The position numbers and the translations under genes are program-made. Below, in pieces: positions 27,160-35,648 of a stretch of 64,000 nucleotides of DNA (positions are counted from its first letter, which is position 1; each line of letters starts with the position of its first letter). The DNA is from JAUVKA01 sp964465145. Its GTDB lineage: Bacteria > Bacteroidota > Bacteroidia > Bacteroidales > UBA12481. The notes beneath the pieces were generated by a model, which had not been told where the DNA came from, made no database searches, and saw nothing but the letters and a program-made list of their open reading frames with translations. Location of the stretch: positions 62,001 to 126,000 of the forward strand of contig CAYXJR010000001.1 of NCBI GenBank assembly GCA_964465145.1. Direction: 5' to 3'.

Positions 27160-29481
27160 ATGATAAAATACACCACAAGCCTAATAATCCTTCTGGTAGC
27201 ACTAACATCCTGCACCAAAAATCCCGCATCCCGCAACCCGCAACCCGCAACCGGGAATCCTGACCTCATCCAATTTGTTAACCCGATGATCGGCACAAAG
27301 AACATGGGCCATACATATCCGGGGGCTACCACACCCTTTGGCATGGTCCAGCTCAGCCCTGAAACCAATCAGCAAGTGATGTATATAGATGGAAGATACA
27401 ACCCGGACGCATACAGATACTGCTCTGGTTATCAATATGATGACTCTACCATTTTTGGTTTTAGCCATACACATTTCAGCGGCACCGGTCATTCCGATTT
27501 AGGCGATCTTCTTGTAATGCCGACAACGGGGACCTTAAACCTTGAACCAGGTGATGCAGGTATTCCTCAAAGCGGATATCACTCTCAATTTTCTCATGCA
27601 AGTGAACATGCCGAACCTGGATATTATACCGTAGGTCTGGAAGATTACGGAATAACTGCTGAGCTGACTGCAACCGACAGGGTTGGTTTTCATCAATATA
27701 CTTTTCAAAAACCCGGTGATGCACATATTATTCTGGATCTGATGTCGAATATCTATAATCATGATGGTAAGAATGTATGGACTTTTCTTAGAGTTGAAAA
27801 TGACTCACTTGTAACAGGGTACAGGCAGACACATGGCTGGGCCAGGACCAAGATGGTCTTTTTTGCCATGGAGTTTTCCGAGCCATTTAAAAGCTATGGT
27901 CATAAAAAATACGATAATGCTGCCTATAATGGTTTTTATAGAAAGTTTAATGAATACGAGAACTTCCCTGAGATGGCGGGAAAGAATATCCGCGCTTTTT
28001 TCAATTTTGAAGTGAAGACTGATGAAAAAATCAAAATCAAATTTGCTCTGTCCAACGTTAGTACAGCAGGAGCATTAAAAAACCTGGATGCTGAAATATC
28101 ACACTGGGACTTTGATCAGGTGAAGAAGGAAACCCAGAAAAAATGGAATAATGAACTCTCGAAAGTCATAGTTGAAACTGAAACGCTTGAACAGAAAGAG
28201 ACATTCTACAGTGCACTGTATCACACCATGCTAAGTCCTGTGATCTATGAAGATGTTGATGGCCAGTATCGCGGACTGGATCAGAATATCCACCAGTCTG
28301 ACGGATTCACCAACTACACAATCTTCTCATTATGGGATACCTACCGTGCTCTGCATCCTCTGTTCAATATCCTCCAGCCTGAAAGGAATAACGACATGGT
28401 TAAATCAATGATCGCTCATCACGATCAGAGTGTCCACAAGATGATGCCTGTATGGAGCCATTATGCTAATGAAAATTGGTGTATGGTTGGGTATCATTCT
28501 GTTTCAGTCGTTGCTGATGCCATTGTAAAGGGCGTATCAAATGTTGACCTTACAGAAGCCCTGGAAGCCTGTATCAACACTGCGACTGTTAGATATTATG
28601 ACGGAGTTGGTGAATATATCGACAAAGGCTATGTACCTGAAGATAAAAGCTCCTCCTCAGTATCGAAAACCCTTGAGTACGCTTATGATGACTGGTGTAT
28701 TGCCCAGATTGCAAGGAAGGCCGGTAATGATGATGTATATGAAGAATATTTTAACCGATCTAAAAATTACCAGAATGTTTACGATCCGGAAATCGGATAT
28801 ATGCGTCCTAAATTAGCCAGCGGCGATTGGCGTGCCAAATTCGACCCCATCGATACCCACGGCCAGGGTTTCATCGAAGGAAATGCCTGGAATTATGGTC
28901 TTTATGTTCCACAGGATATTAACAAGATGATAGAAATGATGGGAGGTAAAGACACATTCTCAGCTCATCTGGATAAGATTTTTACCACTGAGATAGAAGA
29001 CAGGTTTATTGAGAAAAATGAGGATATAACCAGGGATGGAATCATTGGTAATTATGTCCACGGCAATGAACCCGGGCACCACATGCCATATCTGTATAAC
29101 TGGACAAATGATCCATGGAAAACCCAGGAGCGGGTTCGGATGATCATGGAAACCATGTACAGCAATAAGGAAGACGGCCTATGCGGCAATGATGATGCAG
29201 GACAGATGAGCGCCTGGTATGTTTTCTCTGCAATGGGTTTCTACCCTGTACTGCCGGGATCAGAGGATTACGCAATAGGAAGTCCGATGGTGAAGGAAGC
29301 AGTTATAAAACTGGATAATGGCAAGACTCTTACAATTAAGGCAGAAAACCAGGGCCCGGAGAATGTATATGTTGAGAAGGTGGAATTGAACGGGAAGGTG
29401 ATTGAAGGACACAATTTGAATCATTTCAATCTGATAGCAGGAGGAACCTTAACTTACTATCTTTCGTCAAAGCATAATTAG
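27160..29481 (+). CDS. Alpha-1,2-mannosidase-like glycoside hydrolase family 92
   Basis: The 773-aa lipoprotein (lipobox ALTSC) contains all GH92 landmarks: FVNPMIGT, TTPFGMVQLSPE, GFSHTHFSGTG, a catalytic-acid segment FIEGNAWNY with E573, HGNEPGHHMPYLYNW, and CGNDDAGQMSAW with D678/D679 as the base region. These enzymes are calcium-dependent exo-alpha-mannosidases. A heptamer array (27224-27251) lies inside the coding sequence immediately after the lipid-anchored Cys and encodes the NPASRNPQPATGN linker. A decayed paralog lies at 47451-48760. Confidence 0.93.
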   Translation: MIKYTTSLIILLVALTSCTKNPASRNPQPATGNPDLIQFVNPMIGTKNMGHTYPGATTPFGMVQLSPETNQQVMYIDGRYNPDAYRYCSGYQYDDSTIFGFSHTHFSGTGHSDLGDLLVMPTTGTLNLEPGDAGIPQSGYHSQFSHASEHAEPGYYTVGLEDYGITAELTATDRVGFHQYTFQKPGDAHIILDLMSNIYNHDGKNVWTFLRVENDSLVTGYRQTHGWARTKMVFFAMEFSEPFKSYGHKKYDNAAYNGFYRKFNEYENFPEMAGKNIRAFFNFEVKTDEKIKIKFALSNVSTAGALKNLDAEISHWDFDQVKKETQKKWNNELSKVIVETETLEQKETFYSALYHTMLSPVIYEDVDGQYRGLDQNIHQSDGFTNYTIFSLWDTYRALHPLFNILQPERNNDMVKSMIAHHDQSVHKMMPVWSHYANENWCMVGYHSVSVVADAIVKGVSNVDLTEALEACINTATVRYYDGVGEYIDKGYVPEDKSSSSVSKTLEYAYDDWCIAQIARKAGNDDVYEEYFNRSKNYQNVYDPEIGYMRPKLASGDWRAKFDPIDTHGQGFIEGNAWNYGLYVPQDINKMIEMMGGKDTFSAHLDKIFTTEIEDRFIEKNEDITRDGIIGNYVHGNEPGHHMPYLYNWTNDPWKTQERVRMIMETMYSNKEDGLCGNDDAGQMSAWYVFSAMGFYPVLPGSEDYAIGSPMVKEAVIKLDNGKTLTIKAENQGPENVYVEKVELNGKVIEGHNLNHFNLIAGGTLTYYLSSKHN
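27224..27251. repeat. Heptamer array inside the GH92 coding region
   Basis: CCGCATC followed by three CCGCAAC units. It encodes part of the linker between the lipid-anchored cysteine and the N-domain, a place where added residues would be tolerated. Confidence 0.75.
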
Positions 29482-29588
29482 GGACGGGGCTAATCCCAGT
29501 CTTTGATAAACGCGTATCCATTCCCAGCCTCCCGGATCCCCGATTCTCGGGATTTCCGCTTCGTTACAACACGTTCGGGGCAGGCCCT

Positions 29589-29762
29589 ACTGTATCAAAT
29601 TATGTATCAAGTTTTGGCTTCTCAAAACCTGTTATTGACCCAAGGAATCCGCTTAAAAAGGATGAAACAAAAGCCACCGTTTTAGTGATGTATTTCACAA
29701 ACTTTCTGACTGAAATGTCATTGGCAGTACGGCTTTTATTCCATAACTTTAAAGTTGAATAA
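29589..29762 (+). pseudogene. 5' remnant of a tyrosine recombinase gene
   Basis: The DNA from 29589 aligns with the promoter and first codons of the intact integrase (32454-32541): both share ACTGTATCAAAT, ATCA, GACCCAAGGA and AAAAAGGATG in order. The remnant frame reads VIDPRNPLKKDETKATVLV, matching LDPRTPIKKDGTRSIVLRV of the integrase arm-binding domain. It then degenerates and stops at 29762. It marks the left side of the mobile island and implies an earlier related insertion. The preceding stretch from 29482 holds only a partial GGGACGGGG palindrome and a GATTCTCGGGATTTCC motif. Confidence 0.65.
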
Positions 29763-29787
29763 AAGAACCTTTGAAAAGGAGGTAATC

Positions 29788-29930
29788 ATGCCCATCTCAA
29801 ATAGCCGAATTCAGGGATCTTCTATCTGTTTTTGGCAATAACCTTAAAAGAAGAAGCTGCGCCTCCCTTCCACCTGGATGGCACAGCTAAAGTCGTTTTC
29901 GATATAATGGTGGAAATCAAAAACATTTAA
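29788..29930 (+). pseudogene. Small ORF with two frameshifts
   Basis: An ATG at 29788 is preceded by a perfect AAGGAGG, rare in this genome. Reading with one missing and one extra base at A-runs (near 29802 and 29846) gives a coherent protein of about 47 aa: MPIS(K)IAEFRDLLSVFGNNLK, then EEAAPPFHLDGTAKVVFDIM, VEIKNI. In any single frame it is interrupted. I do not recognise the family. It is probably a decayed island gene. Confidence 0.4.
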
Positions 29931-29941
29931 GCATTACAAAA

Positions 29942-30400
29942 ATGAAAAATATTATTAAAAGAATCGTTTCTTTTACGATTGTTCTTACTGTTTTAATAGG
30001 AATTCAGTCGTTTATTAATCCTAATCCAGAACCAATATCTTTGGCTCAGTCTTCAATTGTATATATTACAGATTGTCCAAACGCTTATGCGATGTATGTG
30101 AATATTGTCGGAACTGATGATGAACCACCATATGGGATGACTATGGAAGATGATTTAATTGAGTTTTCAATAAGTGGAACTGAAACTTTTATTTCTGACC
30201 ATGACATCAAATATTATTGTGATTCACCTATCTACCCAACAGCATATGTGTGGATAAAATTTCAATCCACAAGTAGCTGGAATTATGTTGGATACATAGA
30301 CCCATACATGTTGGATGTAACGGAAGTTATTGATGGTGATAGATTGACATCAATGACTGTAAGTTATGACGATATTCATCAACCTACTATTCCATTATAA
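29942..30400 (+). CDS. Hypothetical secreted protein of the island
   Basis: The 152-aa product has a Sec-type signal peptide (MKNIIKRIVSFTIVLTVLIG) and a mature part of about 125 aa rich in Tyr, Asp and Ser, with two cysteines (ITDCPN and YYCDSP) that could form a disulfide. No known domain is visible. The AT-rich codon use resembles the following FISUMP gene rather than the GH genes on the left, consistent with transfer. It is followed 60 bp later by the FISUMP gene and may be co-expressed with it. Confidence 0.55.
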   Translation: MKNIIKRIVSFTIVLTVLIGIQSFINPNPEPISLAQSSIVYITDCPNAYAMYVNIVGTDDEPPYGMTMEDDLIEFSISGTETFISDHDIKYYCDSPIYPTAYVWIKFQSTSSWNYVGYIDPYMLDVTEVIDGDRLTSMTVSYDDIHQPTIPL

Positions 30401-30459
30401 AATACTGAAGAAAAAGGTCATATATTTTTTGTAAATTATTGAGCTCAATTCACTTACAC

Positions 30460-32049
30460 ATGAAAAAGTTTATGTCAATACTGGTTCTCCTGACTATTAT
30501 CTTTGGTTGCGAGAAGAATCAAACACCAGTCTGTGAGATAATATCACCAGAAAATGGTTCAGAGATTATTATTGGAGACCTGGTGACTTTTTCCGTTGAT
30601 GCCCACGATCCAGACGGCGCTATTCAGAAGGTCAGATTATATATTGATGGAATATTATTAGAATCCGTCTTTGAATTACCATATAATTTTTCATGGGAAA
30701 CTGATGAGGTTGAGTTGGGTAGCTATGTTATACGCGCTGTTGCTGTGGATGATGAAAATGATGAAAGTGAAGCAAGTATTGAAATTAAGATTATTGAATC
30801 TCCTTTTGATAAAGAAGAACCTGTTGTGGAAATTATCTTTCCACCTAAAGATTCAATAGTGGATGGAACTATCAATATTGTGGCCAAAGCCATGGATAAT
30901 GTAGGGGTGGAATATGTTGATTTTATGATCAAAGAAGAAGATTGGATTGTTTTTGAGAAAGATTCCACTCCTGCATTTCTTGAATATTCAGCCAGTTTAA
31001 ATACGAATAATTATCCTGATGGATTGACGCATCTTTTATTAGCTGCTTATGATGCAGCGGGGAATTACGGGATGGATTCAGTTAATATTTACATTAATAA
31101 TTCTGGTGATATGGTAGCTCCAGTTGTCGAATTATTCGAACCCCTGAATAATGATACAATCTCAGATTATGTTGTTTTCAGAACTAAGGTCACTGATAAT
31201 ATTGGAATTGAGCGTGTTGATTTTAATATTCTTGATGGAGTTTGGCGTCTTTTAGGTACTGACTATTATGCTATTAGAGATAATGAATATGCAATCTTAT
31301 GGGATACAAGAAATACTCCCGATGGAAAGTATGGGATCGAAGCTGTAGCTTATGATGATGTAGGTAACAGGGGCTATGACAGGATTGGTATTACCATAGA
31401 TAATAGTGGAAGCAGACCAGATGAGGACAGCTTTATTTATGAAGGCAGAAAATATTATTTCAAAACCATTGGTACGCAAACCTGGATGGTTGAAAACCTT
31501 GCTTATTTGCCATCAATAACATATTCAGGAACTGATCTAGCCAATGCACCACGTTACAAAGTCTATGGTTATCACGGAACCAGTACTGAATCTGCAAAAC
31601 ATACAGATAACTACTATAAATATGGTGTTCTATACAACTGGTTAGCTGCTAGTACAGCATGCCCTGAAGGTTGGCATTTGCCAAGTGACGAGGAATGGAA
31701 AACACTTGAAAAGTATCTTTGGATGGATCAATCAGATGTGGATAGAAATGGCTGGCGTGATTCTGGATGGGTTGGATATAAACTGAAATCGTCCACAGGG
31801 TGGAACAATGATGGTAATAATGATGGTAATGGGGATAATAGTAGTGAATTTAATGCTTTACCTGGTGGTTACCGAGACACAGATGGACTACATAAAAACC
31901 TTGGCTTCAGAGCAGAATTCTGGTCCTCTTCAGGGAGTCATCCTGGCAACTGTATTGGACGTTCACTGCAATACGATAAACTGGGGATTAATCGAGGTGC
32001 CGTCAACTCCGAATTTTTTGCTTCTGTGCGCTGCGTGAAGGATGATTGA
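30460..32049 (+). CDS. FISUMP-domain lipoprotein with Ig-like repeats
   Basis: ATG at 30460 gives a lipoprotein signal (MKKFMSILVLLTIIFGC). Three Ig-like modules of about 90 aa follow, each beginning near a (V)EIIxPxxxS/ND motif and containing VRLYIDG/VDFMI/VDFNI and DDVGNRG-type strands (about residues 20-310). The last 200 residues are a FISUMP domain: QTWMVENLAYLP, YGVLYNWLAA, CPEGWHLPSDEEWKTLEKYL, FNALPGGYRD and FWSSS. FISUMP domains are found in surface proteins and resemble C-type-lectin-like formylglycine-enzyme folds. It is AT-rich like the rest of the island. Its role could be adhesion; this is inference. Confidence 0.85.
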   Translation: MKKFMSILVLLTIIFGCEKNQTPVCEIISPENGSEIIIGDLVTFSVDAHDPDGAIQKVRLYIDGILLESVFELPYNFSWETDEVELGSYVIRAVAVDDENDESEASIEIKIIESPFDKEEPVVEIIFPPKDSIVDGTINIVAKAMDNVGVEYVDFMIKEEDWIVFEKDSTPAFLEYSASLNTNNYPDGLTHLLLAAYDAAGNYGMDSVNIYINNSGDMVAPVVELFEPLNNDTISDYVVFRTKVTDNIGIERVDFNILDGVWRLLGTDYYAIRDNEYAILWDTRNTPDGKYGIEAVAYDDVGNRGYDRIGITIDNSGSRPDEDSFIYEGRKYYFKTIGTQTWMVENLAYLPSITYSGTDLANAPRYKVYGYHGTSTESAKHTDNYYKYGVLYNWLAASTACPEGWHLPSDEEWKTLEKYLWMDQSDVDRNGWRDSGWVGYKLKSSTGWNNDGNNDGNGDNSSEFNALPGGYRDTDGLHKNLGFRAEFWSSSGSHPGNCIGRSLQYDKLGINRGAVNSEFFASVRCVKDD

Positions 32050-32303
32050 TGGCGATATGGAAGGAATATATTCTGAAACATGTGTAAAAGATAAAGTGTA
32101 TCCACTCTTTCAACCGGGAGTCTCTTTCCAGGAAATCCCAAAGTTAGCTTCCTGAAAAACTACTCGAGGTATTCCAATTCATGAGCTTGGATTCATTTCC
32201 TACTTGCCAGAAATAACAAAATCTATTCATTTTTGGCAACGGACTGTATCAAATAAGGAATCAAAATTTACTGCTAAAATAGCTGTTAGTCGCTCATTAT
32301 CAG

Positions 32304-32350
32304 GGTGGGATATACGGGATTCGAACCTGTGACCTCTTGCCTAACGAGCT
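32304..32350 (-). tRNA. tRNA 3'-end remnant, likely integrase attachment site
   Basis: On the minus strand the sequence contains a T-arm (ACAGG-TTCGAAT-CCCGT, one stem mismatch), a 3' acceptor half ATATCCC and ACC, that is, the end of a tRNA. The anticodon arm is missing; upstream bases GCTCGTTAGGCAAGAG resemble a D-arm. It cannot be a functional tRNA. Such 3' tRNA fragments next to an integrase (starting 130 bp away) usually mark an att site where an element entered a tRNA gene. 32050-32303 holds no gene. Confidence 0.6.
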
Positions 32351-32442
32351 ATAACAGTACCTTTAATCTATTCCTTATGGTTCTATTAAACTACTGTAAA
32401 TTAATCACTAAGTTATTTTGTTTTATTCTCCTTTTTTCTAAT

Positions 32443-32464
32443 TTTGATACATAACTGTATCAAA
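32443..32464. repeat. 8-bp inverted repeat before the integrase
   Basis: TTTGATAC (32443-32450) and GTATCAAA (32457-32464) form perfect arms around six bases, ending 14 bp before the integrase ATG. The right arm is part of an ACTGTATCAAAT motif that also occurs at 29589 and 32243. It may be an arm-type binding site or an autoregulatory operator. Confidence 0.55.
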
Positions 32465-32478
32465 TCCTTTATCAGAAT

Positions 32479-33720
32479 ATGGCCACATTGAAAATAATGC
32501 TAGACCCAAGGACTCCAATAAAAAAGGATGGGACAAGATCCATCGTTCTTCGGGTTACAGAACAGTCAAAACGGAATTACATACCTATTGGGATGTCTGT
32601 GAAACCTAAGAACTGGAATACATCAGAATCAAAACTTAAACGGGCACACGATCCTATCAATTTTAAAGAATATAATCACAATCTTGATAAGCATATTTCT
32701 GATGGAGAGCTGATTATTTCAGATTTTGCAGCTAAAAAAATCCCCTTTTCTTTCTCACATTTCAAGTCCAAATTTCTTATCCCAAAAGACCTTCCAGGCG
32801 TTTTCGAGTATTTCGACAAAACCATTGCAGCTTTGAAGAATAAAAATAACATTGGCAATTCCCAGGTATACCAACATACCAAAAATGCACTTTCCAAGTA
32901 CTGCACCAGGGATGAAATGGATTTTCACGAAATCTCTCCATCTTTTCTTGAGGGGTTCGAATCTCACCTTATCAAAGAAGGCTGTTCTGGCAACACAATT
33001 CACCATTACATGAGAACTTTTCGTGCTCTTTTCTACAGGGCTGTTGAACATGGTTATGCCAAACCAGAAATAAACCCATTCTATAATTACTTCACCCGCA
33101 AAGGATACAAATTCAGCCATTTGCTAAAAGCGACTTCAAAGCGTGCCTTATCGACTGAATATCTTCAAAAATTGATCAAGTTTGAGGCTGACCCTTTTTC
33201 CAAAGAGGAAGATGCCAAGCTGATTTTTCTGTTCAGTTATTATGCCTGGGGTATGAATTTCACTGACATCGCCAAGCTCCGGTGGAAAAAAAACATACAG
33301 GGAAATCACATCGTCTATTCCAGAACAAAGACACGTTTCACTAAATCTTTCAGAATTCCGATTATTGAGCCTCTAAAAGAAATCCTTACCATCTGCAAAG
33401 AATACTCCCCAAAAGGATATGTGTTTCCTATCCTCCGTGATTCAATAAAAGATACCGGACAACAATATACCCGGATAAAAACCGTGACACGCGATACAAA
33501 TAAAGTTCTCAAGGAGATCGGAACTAGTCTGGGAATTGAAACACCATTAACCACCTACGTTGCCAGGCACACATTCGCCTCTGTTCTTAAACGGCAAGGA
33601 ACTGCAGCTTCAATCATCAAGGAAATGATGGGACACACTAAAGAAGAAACCACTGAGATTTACCTGAAGAACTTTGAGAACGAAACTCTGGACAAGACTA
33701 GTGAGTTTTTGAAACTTTAA
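32479..33720 (+). CDS. Tyrosine recombinase / integrase, Bacteroidota mobile-element type
   Basis: The 413-aa protein has an N-terminal arm-binding domain (MATLKIMLDPRTPIKKDGTR), a SAM-like core-binding domain (about 110-200) and a C-terminal catalytic domain. R363 and H364 (YVARHTFA), H386 (MGHTKEE) and the nucleophile Y395 are present. The position where the first catalytic Arg is normally found reads YYAWGMNFTDIAKLRW, without Arg; loss of Arg I also occurs in IntDOT-type recombinases. A tRNA 3' fragment and an inverted repeat lie just upstream. It is probably the integrase of the island extending to about 36.6 kb. Confidence 0.92.
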   Translation: MATLKIMLDPRTPIKKDGTRSIVLRVTEQSKRNYIPIGMSVKPKNWNTSESKLKRAHDPINFKEYNHNLDKHISDGELIISDFAAKKIPFSFSHFKSKFLIPKDLPGVFEYFDKTIAALKNKNNIGNSQVYQHTKNALSKYCTRDEMDFHEISPSFLEGFESHLIKEGCSGNTIHHYMRTFRALFYRAVEHGYAKPEINPFYNYFTRKGYKFSHLLKATSKRALSTEYLQKLIKFEADPFSKEEDAKLIFLFSYYAWGMNFTDIAKLRWKKNIQGNHIVYSRTKTRFTKSFRIPIIEPLKEILTICKEYSPKGYVFPILRDSIKDTGQQYTRIKTVTRDTNKVLKEIGTSLGIETPLTTYVARHTFASVLKRQGTAASIIKEMMGHTKEETTEIYLKNFENETLDKTSEFLKL

Positions 33721-33733
33721 AATCATAATTAAA

Positions 33734-34174
33734 ATGATAAGAAACAGAATTCTCAGTCTCAATAAGAATTACACTCCGTGCCCTGCATTAGAAAATGATG
33801 AACTGTTTCCTAATGGGATTTTCGTTTTCAACATCTCAAAAATCATTGAGCATATAGCTTCAGGCCAACTTGTTGTCGAACAAGAAGATATTTGCGTCAA
33901 AGACTGGTATGATACACATTTTACTGACCGTTCTCTAAATGAGGAATATCTTAAAACTGTTACACTTAAAAAACCGGTCATTCAGGGCGAGATAAGTCCT
34001 GGAAAATATAATATAATCGATGGCCATCACCGACTTGAGAAAGCCCACCGTGAAAACGTCGAATACATAAAATCATATAAGTTGAAAGGAGAACAATTGA
34101 TCGACTATTTCATTGATTTAAGAGGTTATCAGTCATTTGTAAGTTATTGGAATGCTAAAATACATGACCTGTAA
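33734..34174 (+). CDS. ParB-like N-terminal-domain protein
   Basis: The 146-aa protein carries the ParB/sulfiredoxin-type signature: ISKIIEHIASG, then KPVIQGEISPGKYNIIDGHHRLEKAHRENVEYIKSYKL, where DGHHRL replaces the classical GxxRxxA box. It lacks the HTH and dimerisation domains of chromosome-partitioning ParB, so it is not a partition protein. Stand-alone proteins of this kind occur in mobile elements and may be nucleases or NTP-binding regulators. It begins 13 bp after the integrase stop and is likely co-transcribed with it. Confidence 0.65.
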   Translation: MIRNRILSLNKNYTPCPALENDELFPNGIFVFNISKIIEHIASGQLVVEQEDICVKDWYDTHFTDRSLNEEYLKTVTLKKPVIQGEISPGKYNIIDGHHRLEKAHRENVEYIKSYKLKGEQLIDYFIDLRGYQSFVSYWNAKIHDL

Positions 34175-34185
34175 AAAATCTCTTA

Positions 34186-35613
34186 CTAATCATCAATAAT
34201 TTCCCAATATCCACCGAGGTTTGGTCCTTTTCGCAGAATAATTCCAGCATTTTTAAGTTTGTCAAGATATTTCTCGATAGTACGGGTACTTTTCCCTACT
34301 TGAGCTGCTATTTCAGCAGTTTTTATGTATTTATTTTCAACAATTAATTGGAATGTATTTAGTACATCCTTTCCGAATTCATCTTGAATTCTTTCCGAAT
34401 TCTTTCCGAATTCTTTCCGAATTCCTTCCGACACCTCAAGTTGGAATTTAACGATAGTTGAATCGAAGCTTAAATCATAAACAGGTAAGGTTTTATTGTA
34501 CTCCATCCAATTGGTTTCAATCTTATCGAAACCGAAGCCAGCATTTTCGGCTAGTTTCACCATCCGAAATAGCTTCGTAATGATTGGGTTGCGAGGTAAT
34601 GAAATATCCTTTCCCCTCAGTTCTTCATAGGGTTTAGGCAGTCCTCCAGGATTATAAAACTCAATGTGGTCAGTAAAAGTACGGATGCGTGAATGTGCAG
34701 GACTAAAATAGTCGGCATGCATCAGCATGTTCACAAGTGCCTCACGAATGGCCACCAGGCCGGGAGAGAGTTCCTGACCAAAACCTTCAGATGTAAGAAT
34801 GAAAGTCACATCTACTTTTTGCTTCAAACGTGCAAAGCACTCAAAATAATATTCCCAAAGGTTTTCGTGTTCATCAAGTCGAAAAGTATAGCGTGATTTA
34901 GCATCGCCATAAGAAGTACCAGGTATTTCAATTAAATCTATCCAGAAATCGGGCACATGCTTTTCAATGGTTTTCCTATTTCCAAACATCAAAAGTCCAC
35001 CGTAGGTACACTTCCCATCTTCAATTATGCGAAGTTTTGACAGGAACTCATCATCACTAAAGCGGTTATAACTGACCGCCGGATTAAACCGTGACATATA
35101 ATCACGATATCTGCTCAGGGAGGTTTTATTCAGATCGCTTATGCTTGTGCCGGGAGCCAGTTCAGAAGTCTTTGTTCCAAAAGTCTGGTCGCGATACATA
35201 CTGTCAACTTCCTCCTGAGTTGCTCGATGGTCAGCGCTTCCCCGTCTGATAAAAGTATTTTTAGGAGTATTAAAGTATACAGGTTTTTTGTTAGAAACCG
35301 GGACATAGAAAGCCAGCAGTATTTTACCTTCAATATTATATTTTTCCTGTTGGGTTGAAATATGAACATTGAATTTATCGCCCCTCAGACCGTTTAAAAA
35401 ATCCAATTCAACTTTTTCAGGGTTCGTAAGCCCTTGTATGTCAAATTCTTTACCAACTTGCTTAACGCCAAACACCAACCAACCTCCAGAAGTGTTTGAA
35501 AAGGAACTTACGGTTTCCCATGAGTCTTTAGGTACATTGGCTTTTGCTTCCTTGACCTCGAAGTCTTCCCATTCAAGGTCGTTTAACTTGGCTATTAGTT
35601 CTAATTTGTTCAT
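34186..35613 (-). CDS. AlbA_2-domain (Schlafen-like) putative transcriptional regulator / RecG-related protein
   Basis: Residues about 1-140 form an AlbA_2 domain (EWEDFEVKEA, SSFSNTSGGWLVFGVKQ, FIRRGSADHRATQEEV). The middle contains the ATP-binding-like HATPase_c_4 region (ALVNMLMHADYF, DHIEFYNPGGLPKP, AENAGFGFDKIE). The end is a winged-helix domain (TAEIAAQVGKSTRTIEKYLDKLKNAGII). The 475-aa length is normal. An 11-bp tandem repeat (34375-34424) separates the ATPase-like and HTH parts. Such proteins are frequent on mobile elements and in some phage-defence loci. It is convergent with the ParB-like gene. Confidence 0.85.
   Translation of the reverse strand: MNKLELIAKLNDLEWEDFEVKEAKANVPKDSWETVSSFSNTSGGWLVFGVKQVGKEFDIQGLTNPEKVELDFLNGLRGDKFNVHISTQQEKYNIEGKILLAFYVPVSNKKPVYFNTPKNTFIRRGSADHRATQEEVDSMYRDQTFGTKTSELAPGTSISDLNKTSLSRYRDYMSRFNPAVSYNRFSDDEFLSKLRIIEDGKCTYGGLLMFGNRKTIEKHVPDFWIDLIEIPGTSYGDAKSRYTFRLDEHENLWEYYFECFARLKQKVDVTFILTSEGFGQELSPGLVAIREALVNMLMHADYFSPAHSRIRTFTDHIEFYNPGGLPKPYEELRGKDISLPRNPIITKLFRMVKLAENAGFGFDKIETNWMEYNKTLPVYDLSFDSTIVKFQLEVSEGIRKEFGKNSERIQDEFGKDVLNTFQLIVENKYIKTAEIAAQVGKSTRTIEKYLDKLKNAGIILRKGPNLGGYWEIIDD
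34375..34424. repeat. 11-bp tandem repeat with five GAATTC cores in a coding region
   Basis: GAATTC occurs at 34375, 34386, 34397, 34408 and 34419, exactly 11 bp apart, with CTTTCC spacers that are nearly identical. It encodes the EGIRKEFGKNSERIQDEFGK linker of the AlbA_2 protein. Because 11 is not a multiple of 3, gain or loss of one unit would frameshift the C-terminal winged helix. Confidence 0.85.
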
Positions 35614-35648
35614 TTCAGCTTCCGATCTCTATTTTTCCATTCGGATTA

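Noticed and set aside
32304..32350. Functional tRNA gene
   Set aside because: Only the T-arm and 3' acceptor half are present; the anticodon arm and matching 5' acceptor strand are missing.
33734..34174. Chromosome-partition ParB and a replication origin
   Set aside because: The protein lacks the HTH and dimerisation domains, no ParA is present, and no parS-like or DnaA-box cluster was seen.
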